A stretch of DNA of 33,020 nt from positions 1-33,020 of the forward strand of contig JAHBXY010000105.1 of assembly GCA_019636275.1 (NCBI GenBank), in the 5' to 3' direction. The DNA is from Planctomycetota bacterium. Its GTDB lineage: Bacteria > Planctomycetota > J058. Positions within the stretch are counted from its first letter, which is position 1, and the number at the start of each line of letters is the position of its first letter. A program made the position numbers and the translations under genes. Under the pieces are notes generated by a model. That model was given only the letters and a program-made list of their open reading frames with translations, was not told the DNA's origin and ran no database searches. Positions 6,745-13,193 of the stretch are shown here, piece by piece.

Positions 6745-7931
6745 GCGCGCCGCCGCCGGTCGTCACCCTCAAGGGGACGCTCTCCTCGCCGCACCCGTGG
6801 GTGTGGCGCACGCGCATCGACCAGCGCAGCGCGCCGCGGAGCCTCCCGGCGGGCGCCGAGGTGCGCGTCGTCGACGGCGAGGGCAACGCGATCGGCCGCG
6901 CGGTGTGGCACCCGCGGGCGACCATCGCCCTGCGCCTGCTCACGAGCGACCCCGACGAGGCGCTCGACGAGGCCTTCTTCGTCCGGCGCCTGACCCGGGC
7001 GCTGGCCCTGCGGCGCGACGTCCTGCGCCTCGACGAGGTCACGGACGCCTTCCGCCTGGCGCACGCCGAGGCCGACGGCCTCTCGGGCCTGATCGTCGAC
7101 GTGCTCGGGCAGGTCGTCGTGGCCGAGGTCTTCGGCGCCGGCATGGCGCGGCTCGAGCCCGCCTTCCGCGCCGCGCTGGCCGAGGTCCTCCCGGGCCGGC
7201 GCCTGGTCGTGCAGCAGAACGACCGCGCCGCCGGGATCGAGGGCTTCGGCATCCGCCCGCGCAAGGACGACCCGGCCGAGGTCGAGGTGCGCGAGCACGG
7301 CGTCCGCTACAAGGTCGACCTGCGCGAGGGGCACAAGACGGGCTTCTTCTGCGACCAGCGCGACAACCGCGCCTACCTCGCCGCGCTCTGCCGCGGCCGC
7401 GCCGTGTGGGACCTGCACACCTACTCGGGCGGCTTCGCGCTCAACGCGGCCCTGCGCGGCGAGGCGCGGCAGGTCACGGGCGTCGACCTCGACGAGAAGG
7501 CTGTGGCCATGGCGCAGCGCAACGCCAAGCTGAACCAGGTCGCCGGGCAGGTGCGCTTCTCGCAGGCCGACGCCTTCGCCTACCTGCGCGACCTCGCGCG
7601 CACGGGCCAGCGCCCCGAGGTCCTGGTCCTCGACCCGCCCAAGCTCGCGCGTGACAGGAACGAGAAGGAGGAGGCCCTGCGCGCCTACGGCGACCTCAAC
7701 CGCCTGGGCCTCGAGGCAATCGCCGACGACGGGATCCTGCTCACCTGCTCCTGCTCGGGCGTGATCGACGAGGCGGACCTCCTCGACGTGTTGCGCCGGG
7801 CCGCCGCCAGGGCGCGGCGCGAGGTGACGATCCTCCGCCAGACCGGCGCGGCGCCGGACCACCCGGTGGCCCTGCACATCCCGGAGAGCCGCTACCTGAA
7901 GGCGGTCTTCGCGCGCGTGCGCTACCTGTGA
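6741..7931 (+). CDS. rlmI: 23S rRNA m5C methyltransferase, RlmI family
   Basis: 396 residues, the same length as E. coli RlmI, which makes m5C at position 1962 of 23S rRNA using S-adenosylmethionine. The N-terminus (VTLKGTLSSPHPWVWRTRI, with an IGRAVWHP strand) is a PUA RNA-binding domain. The middle has the family segment LREGHKTGFFCDQRDNR. The SAM site is DLHTYSGGFALNAAL with GVDLDEKAV. Motif IV is VLDPPKLARD, and the catalytic cysteine motif is LLTCSCSG. The C-terminal HPVALHIPESRYLK is also typical. The GTG start at 6741 overlaps the preceding stop by 4 bp. The gene ends facing the coiled-coil gene, with the structured repeat in between. Confidence 0.93.
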   Translation: MSAPPPVVTLKGTLSSPHPWVWRTRIDQRSAPRSLPAGAEVRVVDGEGNAIGRAVWHPRATIALRLLTSDPDEALDEAFFVRRLTRALALRRDVLRLDEVTDAFRLAHAEADGLSGLIVDVLGQVVVAEVFGAGMARLEPAFRAALAEVLPGRRLVVQQNDRAAGIEGFGIRPRKDDPAEVEVREHGVRYKVDLREGHKTGFFCDQRDNRAYLAALCRGRAVWDLHTYSGGFALNAALRGEARQVTGVDLDEKAVAMAQRNAKLNQVAGQVRFSQADAFAYLRDLARTGQRPEVLVLDPPKLARDRNEKEEALRAYGDLNRLGLEAIADDGILLTCSCSGVIDEADLLDVLRRAAARARREVTILRQTGAAPDHPVALHIPESRYLKAVFARVRYL

Positions 7932-7964
7932 ACGACGGCTGCGGCGGCGGACGCCGGACGAAGG

Positions 7965-8057
7965 GGCGCGCGCGCGGGTCGTAGGATCAGGCGATCGATT
8001 CGACCCGCGCGCGCGCCGCCTCGCCTCGGCCTCCGCTGCCTCGCCTCGGCCTCCGCT
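7965..8057 (+). repeat. Structured dispersed repeat, copy 1: 17-bp hairpin plus 20-bp tandem tail
   Basis: GGCGCGCGCGCGGGTCG (7965-7981) is perfectly inverted at 8001-8017 around a 19-nt loop containing TAGGATCAGGCGATCG. Two exact copies of GCCTCGCCTCGGCCTCCGCT follow (8018-8037 and 8038-8057). Copy 2 lies in opposite orientation at 15347-15433. Here the element sits between the convergent rlmI and coiled-coil genes and could terminate either. The rest of the gap to 8118 holds a weaker inverted repeat (CCACCCG 8057-8063 with CGGGTGG 8088-8094) and nothing else recognised. Confidence 0.9.
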
Positions 8058-8118
8058 CCACCCGTGTGGCCCGAGCGGCGAGCGCCCGGGTGGCGGCTGC
8101 CGGCGCGCAGCGGAGCGA

Positions 8119-8970
8119 CTACGCCTTCTGCGCCTTCGCCTCGAGCGCGTCGATCGCCTCGTTCCAGTGGTCCTGGTCGCCGCGCACGGCGGCCTTGACG
8201 CGCTTGACGTACTGCCGGCGCGCCGTCTCCAGCTCGCCCGCGAAGTTCACGCGGAACGCCTTGGACTTGAGCGCGGCCTTCGCCCGGGCCTCGTCCTCGT
8301 TGACGATGTCGTCGAGGAGCGCGTCGACGAGGCGGCGCGCGCGCTTGTGGTCGTCGGGCGTGACGGGCTCGGCCGGCTCGCCGTCGCCGCCGCCCGCCTC
8401 GCGCGCCTTCTTCAGGTCCGCCTCGAGGCCGGCCACCCGCGCCTCGGCGGCGCCGGCGCGGCCCTCGGCGTCGGCGACGCGGCCCTCGGCGTCGGCGGCG
8501 CGCTGCTCGGCCCTGGCCGCGCGCTCCTCGAGGGCCCGGACCTGCTCCTCGAGCGCGGCCAGCTTGCCGTCGTCCTGCGCCGGGGCGGCCTCGGCCGCGG
8601 GCGCCGGCGCGGCCCCGGCGCCGTCGGCCAGCTGCCGCTCCAGCTCGCGCACGCGCGCCTCGGCCTGGTCGGCGCGCAGCTCGGCCGAGGCCTTGGCCTC
8701 GAGCGCCCGGGCCTCGGCCTCGAGGGCGGCGTCGGCCGCGGCGCGCTCGAGCCCGCCGGCCTGGCTCTGCTCGGCCTCGAGCTCCTGCAGGCGCTTGCGC
8801 ACATGCTTGAGCTCGGCCGCGAGCTGGCCCGTGCGCTCGGTGACCTGCGCCGTGATCAGCGCGTCGAGCTCGTCGAGGGCCAGGACCGAGACCGCCTCGA
8901 CCTCGTCCTTGCGCAGGTGGTCGAGCGTGAAGCGCTTGGTGGTCTTCTCCAGAAGGCGCATCGGGTCCAT
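8119..8970 (-). CDS. Coiled-coil protein of unknown function
   Basis: 283 residues, no signal peptide or membrane segment, so probably cytoplasmic. Residues about 30-190 are alanine/glutamate/arginine-rich heptad-like repeats broken by an Ala/Pro linker (AGAAPAPAAEAAPA), with short repeats such as AADAEGRVADAEGRAGAAEARVAG. The C-terminal region is a separate conserved-looking helical block (DHKRARRLVDALLDDIVNED then ELETARRQYVKRV). Similar tails (H-x-R-A-R-R-L, ending in R-x-Y-x-x-R-V) occur at the ends of regulatory and coiled-coil proteins of high-GC Gram-negatives, but I cannot name the family. The start is well supported by GGGGAGGGGTGGGCC before the ATG. It may be cotranscribed with the upstream HEAT protein gene region only if read in the opposite order, since its own promoter must lie in the 66 bp before it. 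Confidence 0.7.
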   Translation of the reverse strand: MDPMRLLEKTTKRFTLDHLRKDEVEAVSVLALDELDALITAQVTERTGQLAAELKHVRKRLQELEAEQSQAGGLERAAADAALEAEARALEAKASAELRADQAEARVRELERQLADGAGAAPAPAAEAAPAQDDGKLAALEEQVRALEERAARAEQRAADAEGRVADAEGRAGAAEARVAGLEADLKKAREAGGGDGEPAEPVTPDDHKRARRLVDALLDDIVNEDEARAKAALKSKAFRVNFAGELETARRQYVKRVKAAVRGDQDHWNEAIDALEAKAQKA

Positions 8971-9036
8971 GGCCCACCCCTCCCCGGGCGTGGGCTCAGT
9001 GTGGAGGAAGCCCCGGCCGAGTCAAGGGCAGGGGCG

Positions 9037-10179
9037 TCAGTGCCCGTGGTCGTGACCGTCGTCGCCGTGCGAGTGGTGGTCGACCTCGCCCATGGCGTCG
9101 CGCTCCGCCTTGTAGGCCCGCCAGGCGGCCTGCGCGGCCGGGGGCAGCGGGCTCAGGGCCGAGAGCGCGCGCCAGGCGTTCTCGCGCACCGACGCGTCCT
9201 CGTCGCGCCGGCCCAGGACGCCGGCCAGGGCCTCGACGACCTCGGGCGAGCGGCGGCGAGCCATCTCCAGGCCGAACGCGGCGCCGCCGCGCACCTCGGG
9301 CGACGGGTCGCGGGTGAGCGCCTCGAGCAGCGGCCGCAGCTCGGCCTCGCTGCGCGCCCACGAGCCGAGGTCCACCGCCGCGCGGCGGCGCAGCTCGTGG
9401 TCGCGGTCGCGGGCGACGATCGTCGAGAGCGTGCTCACGACGCCGGCGGCCTCCTCGACCGAGGCGCCGGCGGGCTCGGGGATCGCCCGCAGGGCGGCGC
9501 GCCGCAGCTCGATGTCCTGCTCGCCCGCGAGCACGTCGAGCGCCACCTGGCGCGCCTCCGGCGTGTCCATGGCGTCGAGCACGTCGAGGGCGGCCAGCCG
9601 GCGCGCCGGCGAGACGTCGCGGCGCGCCACCTCGAGCGCCACCTGCTCCACGGCCGGGTGGCGCAGCCGGCCGAGGATCGCGGCCAGGGCCTCGAGGTCG
9701 CCCACCTCGCCCAGCCCGCGGAAGGCCTCGAGCGCCCGGGCCAGGGCCGACGGGTCACCCAGGAGGAGCTGCTCCAGCTCGCCCGCGGCGAGGAGCGCGG
9801 CCTCGGCCACGTGGTGGTCGTCGGGGGCGGCGCGGACGGCGCGCGCCGACGCGAGGACCCGGTCGAGGCCGGCGTCGACCACGGCCGGGTCGACCGGGCC
9901 GGGGGCGTCCGACGCGGCCGGCGGTCCCGAGGCCCCGCGGCCCGTCGGCCGCGGCGTGGCGTGATCGTGCCCGGCGTGCGTCGCGGGCGTCGTCCGCGGG
10001 CCGGCGGTCGGCGTGGCGGGCGTGGTCCGCGGCCCACCGTGCGCGTGCCCAGCCTCGTCGGGCGCCGTGGCCCGGCCCGCGACGAAACCAAGGCCGAACG
10101 CCCCTGCCACGGCCACGGCCGCGACGAGGGGCGCCTTGCTCTCGGAGGTCTTCTTGCTCTCGGAGGTCTTCTTGCTCAC
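9037..10179 (-). CDS. Membrane-anchored HEAT-repeat protein with histidine-rich ends
   Basis: 380 residues from the GTG at 10179 (VSKKTSESKK...). An upstream GTG at 10221 would add 14 residues. One hydrophobic segment near the N-terminus (PLVAAVAVAGAFGLGFVAG) is an uncleaved membrane anchor that would put the rest in the periplasm. Next comes a Thr/Pro/His-rich linker (HAHGG, HAGHDHATP). From about residue 110 a series of HEAT-like helical pairs follows (RRLAALDVLDAM, LRRAALRAI, LRRRAAVDLGSWA, VRGGAAFGLEMARR, VRENAWRALSAL), which usually serve as protein-binding scaffolds. The C-terminal DHHSHGDDGHDHGH looks able to bind Ni, Zn or Co. The gene starts 46 bp after the mepA-like stop on the same strand. 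Confidence 0.75.
   Translation of the reverse strand: MSKKTSESKKTSESKAPLVAAVAVAGAFGLGFVAGRATAPDEAGHAHGGPRTTPATPTAGPRTTPATHAGHDHATPRPTGRGASGPPAASDAPGPVDPAVVDAGLDRVLASARAVRAAPDDHHVAEAALLAAGELEQLLLGDPSALARALEAFRGLGEVGDLEALAAILGRLRHPAVEQVALEVARRDVSPARRLAALDVLDAMDTPEARQVALDVLAGEQDIELRRAALRAIPEPAGASVEEAAGVVSTLSTIVARDRDHELRRRAAVDLGSWARSEAELRPLLEALTRDPSPEVRGGAAFGLEMARRRSPEVVEALAGVLGRRDEDASVRENAWRALSALSPLPPAAQAAWRAYKAERDAMGEVDHHSHGDDGHDHGH
10141..10176. repeat. 18-bp perfect direct repeat within the HEAT gene 5' end
   Basis: Two adjacent identical 18-bp units (10141-10158, 10159-10176) encode the duplicated peptide KKTSES at the start of the protein. A further CTTGCT precedes them at 10135-10140. Confidence 0.9.
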
Positions 10180-10225
10180 GGTCGGCCCCCGTGCTGCGGC
10201 GGAAGACCGCCATGACACCACGCGC

Positions 10226-11209
10226 TCAGCGGATGCGCACGTGGAAGTGATTGTCGTGGTTCGGCCACCGCTGGGTGCCGGCGATCGTCGTGTCGTTGAA
10301 GAAGACGTGCGTGGTCGACAGCTCGCGGCGATACATGCCGATCAGGGTCGAGGTGCGCGCGCGGCTGTAGGTCGACATGAAGCGGGTCACCGGCCCCTCG
10401 CCGCTCGTGCGCACCGGGCGCACGTCGACGTCGACGCCCTTCTGGTGGCTGGCGTGGCCCGAAATCCGCCCGCCGTTCATGGCGCTGATGTCGCCCACGC
10501 CCATGCGCGGGGCGCTGCGCTGCTCGGTCGACCAGCGGCGGGCGATGCGCTCGATCCCGTAGACCATGGCCGGCTTGCCCCAGCGGCGGCCCGCGACGGC
10601 GTAGCTGTAGAAGCCGGGGCCCGAGGCGGCGAGCTGGATGAAGCCGGCGCGCGAGGTCGGACGCGAGGTCGACGGCGGCGGCGTGGGGGCCGGCGCGGGC
10701 GCGGGGGCGGGCGCGGGCGCGGGCGCGGGCGCGGGGTTCGTCGTCGAGCCCGACGCGGCGAGGTAGTCGCCGTGGACCCAGGCGTCCTGGCCCTGGTAGT
10801 TGATCTGGCGCCAGGCGCCCTGGCTGCCGCGGACGGCGACCTGCGCCCCGCGCGGGAGGGTGCCCAGGGCGCGGAAGCGGGTGTCGGCGCCCGTGCGCAC
10901 GTTGAGGCTGCTGGCGGTAACCGACATCACCTGCGCCGACGACGCGCGCAGGTAGTCGCCGTGCGACCAGCCGGTCGTGGCGCCGAACTGGATGCGCGCC
11001 CAGACGCCCGAGCGCGCGACGACGGCGTAGACCTGGCCCTGGCGGGCCTGCCCCAGCACGCGGTCGCCGGTGCTCGGGCCCGAGCGGACGTTGAGCGCGC
11101 TCGCCGTCACCTCGACCGCGCCCTGCGCGCGGGCGTCGCCCGCGAAGGCGGTCAGGGCTGCCAGGGTCGCGCCGAGCACGGTGCAGGTCTGCGTGGGCCG
11201 GTCGAACAT
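10226..11209 (-). CDS. mepA: Periplasmic murein endopeptidase (MepA family) with two SH3 domains
   Basis: 327 residues. The start at 11209 is fixed by CAGGAGGTTGTC before the ATG; the longer frame to 11281 is not used. A signal peptide (MFDRPTQTC... AFAGDARA) directs export. Two bacterial SH3 domains follow (TASALNVRSGPS...GWSHGDYL and TASSLNVRTGAD...AWVHGDYL), expected to bind peptidoglycan. An Ala-Pro repeat linker leads to a LAS-type D,D-/L,D-endopeptidase domain: GPGFYSYA, MVYGIERIARRW, RMGVGDISAMNGG, then the zinc ligands in SGHASHQKGVDVDV (H252, H255, D262) and the C-terminal HDNHFHVRIR. All known MepA metal ligands appear present. It cleaves cross-links in the sacculus. E. coli MepA lacks the SH3 domains, so this is an extended form. 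Confidence 0.9.
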   Translation of the reverse strand: MFDRPTQTCTVLGATLAALTAFAGDARAQGAVEVTASALNVRSGPSTGDRVLGQARQGQVYAVVARSGVWARIQFGATTGWSHGDYLRASSAQVMSVTASSLNVRTGADTRFRALGTLPRGAQVAVRGSQGAWRQINYQGQDAWVHGDYLAASGSTTNPAPAPAPAPAPAPAPAPTPPPSTSRPTSRAGFIQLAASGPGFYSYAVAGRRWGKPAMVYGIERIARRWSTEQRSAPRMGVGDISAMNGGRISGHASHQKGVDVDVRPVRTSGEGPVTRFMSTYSRARTSTLIGMYRRELSTTHVFFNDTTIAGTQRWPNHDNHFHVRIR

Positions 11210-11534
11210 GACAACCTCCTGGCGGGCTGGCTTCCGTTCGCTTCTGCTGGGTGTAGCCGGCAGGGTGAGCGGGTCGTGCACAGCTCTCGGAGATTTTCTT
11301 CAGCGAGCTCCTGCGCCTCGGCATCGCGTGCCGGCAAGCGTTTATGCATTTCAGACTTGACGCGTCGTGTCGTATGCGAGTCACGCGACGCGTCATGGCG
11401 TGCTAGCCCTTCGGAATCGACACCGGGTGAGCGCGAACGCTCACCTCGACCAGGCCCTGAGCAGGGCTCCGGAAACGACGCGGGCCCGGACGTCGCCGCC
11501 CGGGCCCACGAGAGTCCGTCGCGCTCGCGACCGA
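11210..11534. other. 325-bp intergenic region with three inverted repeats
   Basis: No gene is supported; composition is less G+C-rich than the flanks. It holds an AT-richer block around 11290-11360, which probably contains the minus-strand mepA promoter (for example GCATAAAC read on the minus strand), though no clear -35/-10 pair was found. GACGCGTCG (11359-11367) is inverted at 11386-11394, 18 bp apart, like a dimeric operator. GGTGAGCG-CGAA-CGCTCACC lies at 11426-11445, and GGGCCCGG (11482-11489) pairs with CCGGGCCC (11500-11507). Confidence 0.6.
11482..11507 (-). terminator. Candidate terminator hairpin after the HEAT-VWA gene
   Basis: An 8-bp all-G/C stem with a 10-nt loop begins 28 bp after the minus-strand stop at 11535. 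Read on that strand it is followed by GCGTCGTTTCC, so the T tract is poor. A second hairpin at 11426-11445, with a UUCG loop in the minus-strand RNA, may act with it. Confidence 0.45.
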
Positions 11535-12953
11535 CTACTGGATCTGCGTGTAGGTGCCGCCGTTCTGGGCGGCCAGGTCCAGCATGAACTTGCCCAGGCC
11601 GCCGCCGCCGGCGCGCCGCCCGCCGGCGCGCGAGCCGCCGCCACCGCCGCCGCCCACGTCGTCGCCCATCTCGAACCCGAAGGTGTCGATGCGCAGACGG
11701 CGGAACCGGTTGAGCGCCTGGACCTCCTTGAGGATCTCGTCGGTGCTCATGCTGGCGTTATTCGAGCGGTGGACCTCGGTGGGCATGCCGTCGGAGAGGA
11801 GGACGATCGTGTCGATCCCCTCGATCTCGAAGGCCGCCTTGAGCGCGTTGAAGGTGAACGTGGACCCGTTGGCCTTGAGGTTCGAGACCCACTCCTTGGC
11901 CTCGGCCTTCGTCCGGCTGTTGGCCTGCACGATCCGCGGCTTGAACGCCTTGAGCCACTCGAAGCCGCCGAGGGTCCAGGGCAGGGGCCCGTCGGTGGGC
12001 GTGCCCTGGGGCAGGACGACGCCCGCGCCGCTCTGGTAGAGGATCCCGCTGTAGGCCAGCATCGCGAAGCGGCAGTCGTCCGGCAGGGCCTCGATCACGG
12101 CCAGGAGCTGCTGCTTGGCGCGCTCCATGCGGACGCGGCTCTCGCCGGGGGCGACCTCGACGCCGCGCGGCGGCGGGTCGGCGGCCTCCATGGAGCCGGA
12201 GACGTCGATCACGAAGGCGATGCGGTTCGAGCGGATCTCGCTGCCGAAGAAGCGCGGCCGCGCCCGCTCGCCGGTGCCGCCCGCGACGCGGGGGGCCTCG
12301 CCGCCCGTGCGCGGGCGGAAGCTGGCCTTGCGCGGCTCCCAGAAGTTGCGCCAGTCGGCCGCCTTCGCGAACGCCTCGCCGGTGATGTGCGTGAGCGCCT
12401 CGCGGGCCGAGTTGATGAGCAGCCCCTCGGCGTCGCGCCCGGACTCGTGCTTGGCGACGAGGTCGATCAGGGCGTCGACCGCCTGGATCGCCTTGCGCTT
12501 CTTGGCCGCGCCGATCGCCGCCCGCAGGACCTCCTCGGTCCGGTCGCCCAGGGCCGCCGCGATCCCGGCCGCCGAGCGGTCGCAGGTGCGCTCGGCGATC
12601 GCGTCGACGAGCAGGATCCGCACCATGGGGTTGCGGTCCTTGCCCACCTTGTCGACGAGGGCGTCGACGGCCTCGGGCGTCTCCATGCCCGCGATCGCGT
12701 CGCGCGCCGCCTCGTAGACCGCCATGTCGGGGATGCGCACGGCGAGGTCGGAGATGAACGCGATCGCGCGGTCGGAGTCGTCGCGCGCCAGCTCGCGCAG
12801 GCGCGACGCGACCTCGCTGTTGGCGCCGCGGGCCGCGGCCTTCTGCGCCTCCTTCTTGAGGTCGTTGAAGTCCTTGTTGCTCATCGTCGGCGCGGCCTGC
12901 ACGAGCCCGGCGAGGCAGGCGAGCAGGACGAGCGAGTGGGTGGCGTTGCGCAT
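11535..12953 (-). CDS. Secreted HEAT-repeat and von Willebrand factor A protein
   Basis: 472 residues with a signal peptide (MRNATHSLVLLACLAGLVQAAP), so periplasmic or secreted. Residues about 25-200 are HEAT-like repeats (TPEAVDALVDKVG, PMVRILLVDAIAERT, VLRAAIGAAKKRKAIQAVDAL). The VWA domain starts near residue 240: the MIDAS motif DVSGSM (D250, S252, S254), the Thr-containing GSTFTFNALKAAF and LLSDGMPTEV are all there, so metal-dependent ligand binding should be intact. The C-terminus has a glycine/arginine-rich low-complexity stretch (GGGGGGGS) before a final conserved-looking helix and strand. Proteins joining HEAT repeats to a C-terminal VWA domain are frequent in Planctomycetota and relatives; the ligand is unknown. 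The ATG at 12953 has GGAGGTCGTCGC upstream. It is divergent from argS across 240 bp. Confidence 0.85.
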   Translation of the reverse strand: MRNATHSLVLLACLAGLVQAAPTMSNKDFNDLKKEAQKAAARGANSEVASRLRELARDDSDRAIAFISDLAVRIPDMAVYEAARDAIAGMETPEAVDALVDKVGKDRNPMVRILLVDAIAERTCDRSAAGIAAALGDRTEEVLRAAIGAAKKRKAIQAVDALIDLVAKHESGRDAEGLLINSAREALTHITGEAFAKAADWRNFWEPRKASFRPRTGGEAPRVAGGTGERARPRFFGSEIRSNRIAFVIDVSGSMEAADPPPRGVEVAPGESRVRMERAKQQLLAVIEALPDDCRFAMLAYSGILYQSGAGVVLPQGTPTDGPLPWTLGGFEWLKAFKPRIVQANSRTKAEAKEWVSNLKANGSTFTFNALKAAFEIEGIDTIVLLSDGMPTEVHRSNNASMSTDEILKEVQALNRFRRLRIDTFGFEMGDDVGGGGGGGSRAGGRRAGGGGLGKFMLDLAAQNGGTYTQIQ

Positions 12954-13193
12954 GCGACGACCTCCTCCTGGTGCGAGGTGGAAGATAGCGGCCGCCGCGC
13001 GGCGCCCGTGTCAGCGCGTCGTAAAAGCCCCCGGCGGAAATCGTCATAACCATGTCCAGGCGAGCGGCTTGAGCGCATTCCACTTCCGGGAAGCCGTCGC
13101 GCCGACCGCGTCAACTCCTTCGACGACGGGAGGCTCGGCCGACGCATCGAGGCGGCATCCGGGTTACCCTTGGCGGCCCCGACGAGGTCCTCC

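Noticed and set aside
10226..11281. A longer MepA-like protein starting at 11281
   Set aside because: AGGAGG precedes the ATG at 11209, and the signal peptide starts there; the upstream residues do not look like a leader.
11152..11349. Small minus-strand ORF of 65 codons upstream of mepA
   Set aside because: It is out of frame with mepA and overlaps its 5' end, has low coding-like composition and no ribosome binding site.
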